This document shows, piece after piece, positions 34,727 through 45,753 of a DNA stretch of 64,000 nt. Source of the DNA: Haemaphysalis longicornis (taxonomy: Eukaryota; Arthropoda; Arachnida; Ixodida; Ixodidae); NCBI GenBank assembly GCA_013339765.2, contig CM023449.1:202331422-202395421 (forward strand), in the 5' to 3' direction. Position 1 is the first letter of the stretch; every line of letters starts with the position of its first letter. The notes beneath the pieces were generated by a model. The model was not told the DNA's origin. It did no database searches and saw only the letters and a list, made by a program, of their open reading frames with translations. A program made the position numbers and the translations under genes.

Positions 34727-35420
34727 GCCAAGTGCTGCGGAGAAGTGTGCGTCCAGTTGAAAGAGCGGGTAAGGTCGCATCAAGGTAGCCCGCGAGCGAC
34801 CTTGCAGTAAGAGACATCAAGGGAGCGTTTCGTAAGGAAGCCTCAGTAGGGAACGTTCCAAAATTGAACTAAGGCCTCCTTGCGAGTTCTAAGGCGACCT
34901 TAGTAAGGTAAGGAAGGTTTTAAAATTTGGGCCTACGTCCACCCGACGACCGCGCGTTGAGGAGTCCGAAACAGGACAGGCAAAAGAAACGCAGCGAAGG
35001 CAGACAAAACGTGAAGGAGGAGTGAGCCGCTCAACTCGCGCTGCAGGTGCCGGGCACAGAGGAGGAGGTAGTGAGCGGCAGTGAGAGGCGCCGAGCTGCT
35101 CGCCCTCGCAAGCATAGCCAGGGTTGTCCATCTAAGGCCAATATTTTCAGAAAAAGAAAATTTTCAAAGCCTCCACAGCGATACCGTCGTAACAACGCTG
35201 GCAAATTGCAAGTGTTTTCGTACATATATATACTCGTTGAATTCGATGTTTTTTCTTTGCCGATTGCGTTGGAACACCGCCGCTTACATATTTGTACGCC
35301 GAGTTTCTCTCTAATACGCAGAGTTATGTCTGCTTTAGACAGCGCAGTAAGTGAAAGTATCTCCCTCAGTTTCTTTTATTATAAGTAAACATCGAGGAGA
35401 AATTCTCAGTGCGTTTATTC
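34727..35420. other. unassigned spacer right of the gap
   Basis: Contains imperfect copies of an AAGG-rich motif (34860-34920). No gene recognised. Confidence 0.3.
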
Positions 35421-36010
35421 ATTTGAGATGTATTTTATCCGGTACTTCAGATATGCTTTGCGTGAATCTGCCAATTCAGCAACTGAAGCAGCGCTTGTAG
35501 TGTACTCGAAATGTATTTCAGCAAAGCTTTATGAATACATTTAAAATGTATTTTCTATAAGTATTTTTCATGCATTGAGAGTGTATTTCTACCATGTTCG
35601 TTCGACAAATGTAAAAGGCATTTGAAATGTATTTCGATTATATTCGGAGTATATTTCCATGCTTGAGCACACTTTTAAAGTATACTCAGAGTGCTGCTCT
35701 AAATGTAGTCAGGTAAGTGTATTTTTATAATATTTACAGTGCATTTACAAAATGATCGTTTGGCGGGAAGAAATACATTTTCAATATATTCTGAATGCCT
35801 TAAGCGCACATTCATGAGGTTCAGTGCATTTTTAATCTATTTGGAGGGTACTTAAAAGCACTGTATTTTTCCCGTATTTTTAATAATGTATTTTCAATAT
35901 TTACTAAAAATTGAGAAAATGCAATTTTTAATGCACTTCAAATACATTTACAAATACAAAGCATATTTGAAGTGCACTTCAAGCGTACTCGTACGTATTT
36001 CAAACGTATT
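35421..36010. repeat. AT-rich degenerate repeat region
   Basis: The motif AAATGTATTT, with variants such as GAATACATTT on the same strand, recurs every 20-50 bases for about 590 bases. No fixed period is kept. It looks like a decayed simple-sequence or satellite array. Confidence 0.6.
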
Positions 36011-36167
36011 ACTTTTCGCTAAGGGCTACGACGCAGGACAAACTGGATTTCGGCCTCGTCTTTCTACCTATCACAGCCTGCTGCTCCTCAGCAGCTTTAC
36101 CGGCAAGAAGCGCCGACGTTGAACGAAGATTTACGCCGTGATGGTGTCAGTAAACCTCAAAAAATTG

Positions 36168-36694
36168 CGCCCACCTCCCCGCGAGGGGAACCCTGTGAAG
36201 ATGCGACGCATCGTGGGGTGCACTTGGTGTTTCCGGTGGATTGATCCTGAAATCGCGTGAAACGTGCCGGGAGCGCGTATGATTATTATGTTTTATGATT
36301 ACTATTAGGTTTCATTGGCCAATCCTGGTAAATCTCTCTAAGTGGTATGCTTGGGGCTTCGCTGTCACAACGACCTTTACTCCATCGTTGTTGCGGTAAG
36401 TGGGAGCTTCTTTTCTTTTATTGCCAGTGTTAATCATTGCCCCATCAAGCGTTGTATCAGTAGCATCTTGACGTAGTTTGAATGAGTCAAGGATATGAGG
36501 CGCGTTCGTAGCATATGATTCTGTCTCGGTTTTGTGGAGCAGTGGGAAGAGCACCATGTACTTCGCGTTCCGCCCACAGGGTCGTGGGATCGAAACCGGC
36601 CGCCGCTATTATTTTTTTTATAGTGTATGGGGAAGGGTGTGGACGGACAACGCCGTATGGAGGGACAAGGCGAGTGAATAAGATGCAGTCGCAT
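36168..36694 (+). repeat. dispersed repeat with tRNA-like promoter, copy 1
   Basis: The core 36448-36610 matches 59150-59315 closely (GTAGTTTGAATGAGT, GGCGCGTTCGTAGCA, GTCTCGGTTT, GCAGTGGGAAGAGC). GCAGTGGGAAGAGCACC and GGGATCGAAACC (about 36538 and 36587) resemble pol III A and B boxes, so this may be a SINE. The left end has the palindromic CCTCCCCGCGAGGGG block. Confidence 0.65.
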
Positions 36695-38662
36695 CTAAAA
36701 GGCTTTCGACACCGTCCGACACAGCGCCATTATCAAAGCTGTCCCAGACTGTGGTGCGGGTGCGCGCGTGTTTAATTTGTTGAGAGCTTCTTGAACGGTC
36801 GGACGTTTGAAATTAGAACTGATCAAAACTATCCCCGTGTCTTCACCAATACAACTGATGTATGGTGTACGGCAAGGAGCCATCCTGTCGCCCACGCTGT
36901 TTAACCTAGGTATGCGAAAGATTGCAAAAGAACTTTGCAACATCCCACACCAGCAGACTACGTATGCTGATAACATCACCATCTGTGTTGGCCCTCGATG
37001 TACTACGCTCAACACGCACCATGTCATCGACACAATTCAGCTCGTACTTGATACCATTGACAAGTGCCTGTCTGCTACTGTAATGAGTCCGCCTCCAGAA
37101 AAGACAAAATACCTCGTCATTGGAGGGCTCGACCACCTGCCGGCACAAATACACTTAACGCTGAATGATCAACGCATTGACCCTACTGCCGACAAGTCAG
37201 TCCGGGTACTTGGCGCGCCACTTCACGGAGACGGAGGGGCTAGAGAATGGATCCAGCACATCACATATGCTTGGAAACAGCACCTTCATATTATCGAAAG
37301 AATCGGAAGCCGCTTCGGCGGGGCAACAACGCAGGTCCTGCGGACACTTACACAGGCTGTCGTGACTTCTAAGGTATGCCTCCATGCTTGGCCCTTACGA
37401 AAACACGATGTGACCGACTGGAGGCATTATACCGCGAAAGCCTGAGAGTAATTACTAGTTTCCCTCGGCACACCAGCGCGAAATACCTCTACCGCTATTC
37501 ACACCTTCCCCCTCCCCATTGCGCTATAATAATGGAGAGTGTCGAAGGCCACAACAGGAGACGCGCAGCCACCCTCGCGGGGTAGCTTGTGCAAAACTTG
37601 GCTTCCGGTCTGAGCGAATCGCTTTCCCCGCAATTGCCGGCCATTCGACGACCTTGGGAAGATATCTTGGGTCGTGTGCCAAAGCCTATATCTCACCTAC
37701 GTGGCCGTAACCATCACCACCATGAGCGCGCAGCCGCTGCTGCACGCGCTGACCACCGAGACGGCGCCATCTTTAATTCAGCGGTCCTAATTCATTGCGC
37801 GCTTCACTATCGTGTATCGACGGCCAAATGCGCATATCCCGCACGATTGAGATTCTTCGCTCGCCAAGCCCATGTCAGGCACGCCTCGATTCAATTCCTC
37901 TCGCTGCGGAGCACTACGAGGCAACTTACGGCGCCGGTGACAACCACGGATTTAGAATATTTACGGACAGCCACGAAGCTCTCGATCGACTTCGCCAAAC
38001 CCCACACGTCGGAACCACCTGCGATCTCATCAAGACGATTTGTCGCAGACTGCAGGACACATGAAATGTACTCGTGCGGGTAGACTTGGTCGCGGGACAC
38101 GCAGGCAGCATCAGCAGCGACCCCGCTTAGCGTGCGCGAGCGAGCACTTTGAACTCCTCTCCAACCCGGCGTTACACGTCCCATTCGCAAAATACGACCC
38201 CCCACCTTTCAGAAGCAAAGGCGCGCGTCCAGGCACGCGTCCAAGCAGTCGTTCCGGACTTTGGTCCCATCCACGTGGTCCCATCTAATCCTGCTCCTCT
38301 GCCCATTGGATTGCCCCGGGTGCACAAGTGCTTCTGCGCAAGGCGCGGGCTGGTGCCGAGCTAACCGAGGATGTCTGGCGAACTGGCATGCCTATGTGCC
38401 AGAACGTCACCAGCATGCTGTCCAGGATCAGCAACCTGTGGCCGCAGTAGCCTGGACCTCCTGCTACACAGGAGCCACGCACACTGTACACCATATGTTG
38501 TGGGAGTGTCCCGGCCTTCAAGCGCTCCTATCAAAGTGTCTGCCGCCCGGCGTCCGACGACATGTTGACTGGCCAATGCCTCTCCAACCCGCCACTACAC
38601 GGCAGACGCTCCTCACTGTGTGGGAGTTCGCGCGCTTCTCAGGCGTCGACCGCCGAATGTAA
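36695..38662 (+). pseudogene. I-clade reverse transcriptase-RNase H, broken
   Basis: The reverse transcriptase frame 36807-37445 contains YGVRQGAILSPTLFNL and the catalytic box as TTYADNITIC, where the second Asp of YADD is changed to Asn. RLT-like thumb sequence follows. RNase H is recognisable at about 37910-38150: FRIFTDSHEALDRLR carries the central Asp, and VDLVAGHAGSISSDPA the end block. The last frame, ending at 38660-38662, has HHMLWECPGL, a His/Cys motif typical of the C-terminus of this group. The YADN change and frame breaks make it inactive. Confidence 0.75.
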
Positions 38663-38725
38663 CCGTTAAACTCCCTCCCCCACCTTCCTTTATTCCCCAT
38701 GCCGACCAACGTATCCACCTTAAAA

Positions 38726-38731
38726 AATAAA
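38726..38731 (+). terminator. AATAAA at the LINE 3' end
   Basis: Poly-A signal 64 bases after the stop of the last LINE frame. Confidence 0.5.
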
Positions 38732-38764
38732 GTTTTATGTACTGTTATAGCTTGTCATCGATGT

Positions 38765-39850
38765 GACATTCTTTTCAATCTCAACACGATTTGTTATGAT
38801 GTCGCAAGACCCATATGAATCATGAATTAGTAGCCCGACTTACCATCGCGTTTTCTACATCAGAAGTATTTATGATTGATAAAAGTCATGCGACAACATG
38901 AGGAATCATGTCCGCCATGGCAAGATATTTTGCCCCTCAAGTAAACAAGCAATTAAACAGCATTCATTTGATACCTATGATGCAAATACTTGTGATGTAA
39001 AAAACATCATGGTAAGTCACGCGAATGATCCATTGGACTGATGCGCCATAATAAAGAATCTTGTTCACCATGACAAGATTCTTCTTGCAGATAACGTAAT
39101 CAAGTAATTCAACAGCGTTCATTTCATACCGATGATTCCAATACATGGGATGTAAAAAATATCATGCTAACTCACGGGACTTATTCATGATCTATAGGAA
39201 TCATGCGACATCGTAAGGAATCATGTTCACCATGGCCAAATTCTTCGCCCTTCACCTGAACGATTAATGCAACACCATTCATTTGATAGCTATTATGCCA
39301 AGGCTCGTGATGTAAAAAACGCCATGGTAAGCGGCGCGCCTAAGTCAGGAGCCATAAAAGTCATGCGACATCATAAGAAATAATGTTCACCATGACAAGA
39401 TGCGTTTACACATCACGTGAACAAGTAATGGTCATTTGATAAAAGTAAATGTTATTTGATACCTATGATGCGAATACTCATGTTTCAAAAAACCTCATTT
39501 TAAGTAACGTGACTATATGAGGATACATAGGAGTTATGTGACAGCATTCGAAATATCCTTCAAATGATGAGATCATTTGGACATTACGTAAACAAGCAAA
39601 TGAATGATGATTATTTTACAGCTATGACGTCATTACTCGTGAGGTAATAAACTTGAAGGTAAGTCACGTAACTGGGTCTTGATCCATAGGAGTCATGCGA
39701 CATAATAAGAAATCATATGCACAATGAGAGGCTTTTTTCGCGTGTCACGTGCGCACGCATTTCAATAGCGGTCACCTAATGCCAGTTACGCATTTGCTCG
39801 TACAAATGCAAGCGATGTATTAAAGCTCAAGGTAAATCACGTGACTATTT
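38765..39850 (+). repeat. satellite array, ~160 bp monomer, with one inverted monomer
   Basis: A CATGCGACA-like anchor recurs at 38887, 39040, 39202, 39362, 39535 and 39694, giving spacings of 153, 162, 160, 173 and 159 bp. Each unit also holds ATTTGATACCTATGATGC and GATGTAAAAAAC-TCATGGTAAGTCACG in the same order. The leftmost part (38765-38875) carries the same words on the other strand (ATGATGTCGCA; GACTTACCATCGCGTTTTCTACATC). Units are quite diverged from one another. Confidence 0.85.
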
Positions 39851-40265
39851 CGTCGTTCCAAATCATTGCCGGATGAGCTGGCAATTTTTGAGTTGTAGCT
39901 GTCGTGGAGCTCTCATGTGACATGGTATTTTGAAGATGTCCCGCCATGATACAGGATAAGGAGCCGTTAAATGCATTTATTGATATTTATGACACTTAAA
40001 GCACTTGCACTTGAAAGGCATTGCATATGATGCATTTCATGCATGCCCTATTGCTCTGTGCCAGAATGTCGTCCGCGTCGCCAGGTGCGCACGGCGACAG
40101 CACCCCTACCTGTAGAGGGCTTAGCGCCCAACGCCGCAGCTTCAGGCAGATGTGCTCCTCTGATCACGCCCAAAGTCATGGAGGTTTATTCGCATTACCC
40201 AACTGCATTCACGTACTTATTATTGGTTTGCACGTTGCATCACGCAGAGTGCACGTGCAACACCT
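39851..40265. other. unassigned spacer
   Basis: Includes a short GC-rich segment at 40040-40150. No gene recognised. Confidence 0.35.
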
Positions 40266-40267
40266 GA

Positions 40268-41325
40268 AACACGGAAGGCATAGATTTTCGCAGATTATGA
40301 AAAGGCATTTTACTCACTGCCCACTTCAGCAGTAATAGACGCGTTACGTGAACATGGTGTCGACGAGTCGCACATTGCGTTATTCAATGATATATACGAC
40401 GGAAGTACGTGAACAATACGGCTCCATCACAGAACTTGCAATTTTTTTATATTAAAGGCGGTCCGGCAAGGGGATACAATATCACCATAGTTATTGACAA
40501 CCTGTCTGGAGGATGTGTTCAGAAAGCTTACGTGGAGGAAAATAGGGGTGAAAATTATCGGGGAATAGCTCAGTCACCTATGGTTAGCAGATGAAATTGT
40601 CCTGTTCAGTAAGAGCAGCACAGCTATGCAGCACATGCTTTGCCAGTTGCGTTTAGCAAGTATGATTTCAGGCTTAAAAATCAACACTGAAAAGTCTAAC
40701 GTAATGTCGAATCGGTATGGGAAGGTACATAACTTCCAGGTAGGCAATGAGGTATTGGAAACAGTCTCCGAATACTTATATCTTAGGCAAGTCATAACTG
40801 CAGATCCACCCCATGAACGGGAAATAATCCGCAGAATAAGCATGGGGTGGGCTGCGTTTGGTAAGAACTACTACATCCTCACTTGTAAGCGTCTAGGTCA
40901 CTCAAAAAGCTCGTATTTAATCAGCCGGTTCTTCCAGTAATGACTATGGGGCAGAAATTCGGGGTCTCACCAAACGACTGGAAACCAAACTTCGACCGGC
41001 ACAATGGGTTATGAAACCACGAATTTTAGGGGTAACGTTGAGGGACAGGAAAACAACCGCATGGATTAGTGAACAAACCAAGGTGGAGGATATTCTAGTT
41101 CAAAGTAATCGAAGGAAATGGGGATGGAAATGCGAATGAGGGACAACAGGTGGATCATCCGTTTGACAGACAGGCTGTCAATAGAACTCGTGGTCGAGAT
41201 GACCTATGAAAATTTTGGGGGAAAATGGACTCAGCTGGCACTCAATAGGTGTGGCTGGAAATCTTTGGGAGAGGCTTTCGTCTTGCAGTGGACACCAACA
41301 GGCTCATGATGATGATGATTATGAA
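40268..41325 (+). pseudogene. old RTE-like LINE reverse transcriptase remnant
   Basis: It begins in the FADYEKAFYSL block (the FIDYEKAFDSV of the 8.6 kb copy) and ends in CATGATGATGATGAT at 41307-41321. The FADD box reads WLADE near 40590. The KINTEKSNVM and EYLYLRQVITAD blocks at 40680-40800 and the REIIRRISMGW block at 40815-40850 are clear. Many stops. It is more diverged from the other RTE copies than they are from each other, suggesting a separate or older lineage. Confidence 0.7.
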
Positions 41326-41610
41326 TTTAGAGCAGACTTCTCGTCCAGCTAATGTCAGAATCATATGACTGATTTCGAGAGTTAGGCATTCTGGCAGTTC
41401 CCGCTAACACACCGGGTAAATGAGCAATTTAAATGCAATAATTCATACCCATGACAGCAGCCATGGGCTGATTCAGTAAAAAGGCGAGAGTGGTTGAAAG
41501 CCACATGACTCTATTTATCCGCTCACTTTTTAAATTATCTGCTAAGCAGGACAGGTAATATGGTTCCCCGAACTGGGATGAAAATAAACTGTGCCTGGAT
41601 TGTATTGGTT
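41326..41610. other. unassigned spacer between two LINE remnants
   Basis: No features recognised. Confidence 0.3.
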
Positions 41611-42045
41611 GCGCCTAAGTTACAATCCTTGGAGACTGTCTAAGAGGGTTCGACTTAAATTCAGGATGACTCAGCGAGCAAGTGAAGGGAAGATGAGAGG
41701 TGTAACATTAAGGGTCAAGAAGAGAGTGGAGTGGATAGAGAAACAAACGCGTGTTAAGGACGTCTTAGTAGAAATTAAGAAAAAAAATGGACGTGGGCAG
41801 GGCATGTAACCCGAATCCAAGATAACCGCTGGTCATTAAGGTTAACAGAGTGGATCCCTAAAGAAGGAAGCGCGGCAAGTGGCGGTAGTACGTTCGATGG
41901 GCAGATGAGATCAAGAAGTTTGCAGGAATAAATTGGCCACAGTTAGCAAAGGACCAGGATAATTGGAGATTAATGGGAGACGCCTTTGCCCTGCGGTGCG
42001 CGTAGATAGGATGATGATGATCATGATGATGATCACCAGGATCAT
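41611..42045 (+). pseudogene. RTE LINE 3'-end fragment
   Basis: From about 41640 the frame reads KRVRLKFRMTQRASEGKMRG, the C-terminal block of RTE proteins, then a WIEKQTRVKDVLVEIKKKNG stretch. The remaining end (GCAGATGAGATCAAGAAGTT, GCCTTTGCCCTGCGGTG) closely follows the ends at 9.6 and 13.5 kb. (GATGAT)n closes it at 42010-42042. Confidence 0.75.
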
Positions 42046-42099
42046 GAAGATGAAGTTAAAATGCGATTGCGTCCGTTCGAGACTGAGGAACTCCCAGAT

Positions 42100-42165
42100 T
42101 ATCGTGACAGGCACCTGGATTATATTCACTGGCGCTGAAATTGTATTCACTGGCGCTTGAATTAT
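42100..42165 (+). repeat. 22 bp short tandem repeat
   Basis: ATTCACTGGCGCT occurs at about 42122 and 42144, with a weaker third unit on each side. Confidence 0.55.
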
Positions 42166-42229
42166 ATTGAGCGTGAAATCCTGTAGTTACTTTAGGGAAA
42201 ACCTTGGAAACACCATCCTTTTGTTAGGG

Positions 42230-42790
42230 TTAGTGCAACTGCAACGTTAGCTAGTGAGGCTTACAAAAGAACGGCAGAGGGAACGGCCCTATCATTGAAC
42301 ACTGAGTGGACATCCCTCCCGAATGGCGCCGTGATATGAAACGTGAGCCAAACTTAGTAAGAACACAAGTCCAGGCAACAGCCATTACAAGAAATATGGC
42401 ACCTGTAAAGGCCTGTATTATGTAGACGCAGCCGGACCCACTCTGTACACCATCTGTACGGCTGCAGCCTTACAGGAGGGCACACAGGTCGACGGTCTAT
42501 CGGTGAAAATGAGTAAAATTGAGTTTGCTTAAAAGACGGCTATTGGACTCGCCGCTGCTGACTCTGACGCAATTTCACATAATGTCTGACTCCCAACAAG
42601 ATTGCCGAAGTTCATCCAGGGGTCGCGTAGCACTCCTAGCCTAGAAAAATTCTCACAAATGTTTATCCAGAATAACCGACACCACAACACAACTTTTATG
42701 AGTAGCTGGCCACCAGGGAGTGGAGGGGAACGACGATGCGCACACAGCTGCATGAGTGTCTCTGCCCCGGAGTTCCTGTGACTTCCCAGG
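42230..42790 (+). pseudogene. I-clade LINE RNase H remnant
   Basis: A frame near 42390-42540 reads KYGTCKGLYYVDAAGP, a typical first strand of LINE RNase H with its catalytic Asp, followed by VDGLSVKMSKIEFA, where the expected Glu-Glu/helix segment starts. In another frame DCRSSSRGRVAL (about 42590-42640) fits the segment after the central Asp-Ser. No intact frame. It belongs to a different copy from the 36.7 kb LINE. Assignment rests on order of motifs. Confidence 0.5.
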
Positions 42791-43105
42791 CTTCAATCGT
42801 ACGCATGTAGCTTACCCGCTAACCACCATTGAGCGCCGGCCACGTGCCTACAACGTAGCGTAAGCCATGAACGAGAAAAAAATGAAACCGTTCCCTTAAT
42901 TTTAAGCCGGCGGCGGAAGTGCAGAGTAGTGATTCCCCTTAATGGGTGATGGCGCCGTTATCTGCTCACTGCTACCACCTATCACGCTCTTCGCCGCCCT
43001 GTCCTCACTCCTCTCTTGATGAATATGCAATTAAATTTTTCGCCTTTGCAGTGGTCGCGCCCCCGGCCTGAAACTGCGCCAGCGGGAGTTCTGTTATGAG
43101 GTTGC
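42791..43105. other. unassigned spacer
   Basis: No features recognised. Confidence 0.3.
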
Positions 43106-43109
43106 TTTA

Positions 43110-43305
43110 ATTTCACATTCTGGAGCCGTTTTGCATTATTGCGAAGGCGTAATTGTTTTCTTGTGTGCCTGAAACCTTTCTGCGTCATTTCTAATGCGCC
43201 ATTTGTTTGTTGCGCGGCTAGAGCCTTTCTGTGGCGTTTCAAACGCTCCATGTCTTTCTTGCATGGCTGGAGCCTTTCTGCGTCACTTAAAACGCGTTTT
43301 TTTTT
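43110..43305 (+). repeat. 49 bp tandem repeat, about four units
   Basis: The word GAGCCTTTCTG or a variant starts near 43127, 43176, 43225 and 43274, exactly 49 bases apart each time. Each unit also ends in an AAACGC/AATGCGCC-type block. Confidence 0.85.
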
Positions 43306-43800
43306 CGGGGGCGCTTTTTTCTCTTACTATCGTAAAAACCAGTCAAACGAGCATTCCTAACTCAACAAACGCGGGGGCTGCGGGTTATATACACAGATTT
43401 TGCCTGAAATGCACCTACAGTTTTTTTGCGCTAAACCACGGGGAGATGTATGACTACCTCGAGCGGTTCAAGAGATTGGAATGGTTATGACTATTTAAAA
43501 CGAGTGGTTTTCGAAGCCTCAGTGTGACTCCATTAAGACGCTACAACAGGCTTTACATGGGTCCGTTATCTCGCTCTGCCACCTGATTTCGGCATTCACT
43601 TCACATCGACCCTTAGCGAGCTACGACGACTAGGCGATCCCATAAAGTGATCTGCAGTTAAAAAGGGGATCCCAGTTTGGGTTCACTTCCCAAAGCGTTC
43701 GGACGTGTCCCACCTCATCTCTCCTGGGCAATCACAACATTTGTAACTCGGACGTTGCAAAGAATGCTAGGAGCCATAATGTACCCTCCCCTCGATTCCA
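43306..43800. other. unassigned spacer
   Basis: No gene recognised. Confidence 0.3.
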
Positions 43801-43829
43801 GTGGTAATTGTGCGCCCTCCGCTGCTGCG

Positions 43830-44800
43830 CACGGCAACTCCGCACCCACTTTCCGCTTGCCACCCTTCAGCACGCGGCACCTTAACGTGTGGTTCCTACA
43901 AGGCCAGGTAAATTCCCAAGCAAGCCACATCACGTCACAAGGGACCCGTTTCAATTATTTCCAATAGTCTTTGCATATTGAGGTCGCGATTGGGCTAAGA
44001 GACATTCTCGCGTACCCGTCCTCGGAGAACCCTTACGACGCGTCACGGCTGCCATATTGAGCCCCATGAGCCTTTCGGAATGCCACTGCTTCCCGCGCCC
44101 CCTTTGCGCTGAGGATGTATGTGACCGTCAACCAAAGCAGCTCCTTCACAAACTGCAAAGCCTGCTCAGCGACAGTGCTACTGCCATGGATTCCACCTTA
44201 CAAAAACGAGTTTTTACGCAACGAATTTCCCTCTCTGTCCAAATTCTTCTCGTGATGGTCTCTGACCTGCCCGTGACAAAGTTGGCTGCGTATGCTGATA
44301 TTATATCGGAAGTCGCCACATTGCATCCGCCTACGGTCACGGTGGTGCCCACTGGATCTTCTAATAACACCACGATGGCGCCTTCACAAACCTCGTCCTC
44401 GCCGGCATCTCACGACGTCGCCACTCTACAAGAGCGCATGCGAAACTTGGAGGAGGTCGTCAAGTATGCCGCCTTCTATCCATCACCGACTCGTGCTCTT
44501 CGATCTCGCCGATTTCCCGTCCCGCATCTGCATGTGTTTTGCGCCATGAAGGCATATCGCCCAGCAACCGCAACACCCTGATCTCTTGCTTGTACCACAG
44601 CCTCTTCGTTGCAGCGCCAGAACGTTGCCCTTGCGCTGGCAGCTGTGCGGAAAGCGGGACGCAAAATAGTTTGCGGCGACAACCGATTCCAATAGCAGTA
44701 ACAGTCCCCTTTTCTTTATAAATAACCAGGCGAATGGTCAGCGTTTTCAAGTTGACACTGATGCTAGAAAAAGTATTCTCCCAACACATTCCCTTGACCG
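43830..44800 (+). pseudogene. Ty3/gypsy gag (and start of protease) remnant, element E
   Basis: The first frame (to 43967) carries FRLPPFSTRHLNVWFLQGQ and ITSQGTRFNYF. The second (from about 44110) carries DRQPKQLLHKLQSLLSDSA and LAAYADIISEVA. This is the capsid pattern of a tick gypsy lineage that differs from A/B and from D. After gag, CLYHSLFVAAPERC and PCAGSC near 44590-44650 match its Cys/His end, and FQVDTDARKS near 44745 could be the protease DTGA with one change. LTRs were not found, and the element fades out by about 45050. Confidence 0.65.
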
Positions 44801-45363
44801 CACTGAGCCAGGGGCCTGCACGCTGCAACCACATTTTCCCCTCTTTTTAAACAAGCATTTGGTGCGAAACCGGGTGCCACCATTGGCGGCCCGCCCGCTG
44901 TGTGTCCGGCACCCGCCCTTAAATGCCAGTCGAAGCCACTGCTTTCATAGCAGAGTGACCATCTGCGACACAGCTGGCACGATGTCTTCATTGCAGCCGT
45001 CAAAAAATGCACCCCGGTCCCCAGGCACCACCTCTGACATAAATATTAAGTACAATGCAACCACACCAGTTTGTCAACGTAACGGTGGGTTTTGTCATGT
45101 AGCTCACCACTCACCCTTCCGTGCTGGCGCAGCTCCACGTACAACCTGAGGGACAAGCACTTGTGAATGGCATGGTGACAGATGAGCAGGACAGCTGTGC
45201 ACCATCTTCGAGATACGCACCTTCCTATCAATTCGCATAAGCCACCACGCATTGTGTCCATGCACATCCTGATGAATTTTCGCAAGCCAGCAGCCAGCGT
45301 ACAAACCACGCTTCCGGCCTACCTTTCCATTTACCTAGCGATCGCTCTCTATCTGACTCTGTA
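44801..45363. other. unassigned, possibly more of element E
   Basis: Frames here are short and I could not match them confidently to pol. Confidence 0.3.
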
Positions 45364-45550
45364 ACGATTCGCAACCCCCTGCGGAAAATTAGTGCCCTTC
45401 CACTCTGTGAAGAAGGATGACCTAGAAAGCTGGAAGCTGGACGCAGTACACGGACTGTACGAAAGAAGACGTTTGTTCGTGATTTGCGACAGAGCCCAAT
45501 TCAAAGCAAATAAGCTGAATACAACTTTGGATAGACCCGAGCTTGAATCT
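45364..45550 (+). other. open frame of unknown nature interrupted by element D
   Basis: After a stop at 45361-45363 the frame is open for 62 codons (CGKLVPFHSVKKDDLESWKL, then a charged segment) up to the D insertion site. Beyond D the same frame would resume at 49704 with a hydrophobic stretch and stop at 49764. No family recognised, and no ATG near the start. Could be an exon or chance. Confidence 0.2.
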
Positions 45551-45682
45551 TGTAACAGGAAGAGGAAGAGGTCGACGAGGAGCCGGGCAGCAGCCAGAGG
45601 AGGAGGAAGAAGAGGAGGTGAAGGACGAGAACGGGAATGTTTGTCTACTTAGTGAACTCTACCCAATAAGGGGAACGTTACA
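45551..45682 (+). repeat. element D 5' LTR
   Basis: 132 bp, purine-rich (GAGGAGGAAGAAG). Perfect 6 bp terminal inversions TGTAAC/GTTACA. AATAAGG near the end is the likely relic of the poly-A signal AATAAA kept in the 3' LTR. Confidence 0.92.
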
Positions 45683-45684
45683 TT

Positions 45685-45698
45685 TGGCGCAGTCGACC
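45685..45698 (+). other. element D primer-binding site
   Basis: TGGCGCAGTCGACC begins 2 bases after the LTR. TGG pairs with the CCA end of a tRNA; which tRNA was not determined. Confidence 0.6.
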
Positions 45699-45753
45699 AT
45701 TCCGGACAATGTGGGTGTTGTTCAATCTGACCTAGCGTGAAGATGGTCGTCTG

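Larger units (their letters stand above)
36695..38757 (+). mobile_element. I-clade LINE, 5'-truncated (RT and RNase H)
   Basis: It starts within the reverse transcriptase at the KAFDTVRHSAI block and ends past AATAAA at 38726-38731. Presence of an RNase H after the reverse transcriptase places it with I-group LINEs. Several frameshifts. It abuts the repeat at 36168-36694 on the left and a satellite on the right. Confidence 0.75.

Noticed and set aside
38765..39850. CRISPR-like array
   Set aside because: The unit is ~160 bp and repeats along its whole length, without conserved short repeats and unique spacers; it is a satellite.
40041..40110. Frame starting MPYCSVPECRPRR, reminiscent of the start of a THAP zinc finger
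   Set aside because: Only the first Cys pair is present; the rest of the domain does not follow.
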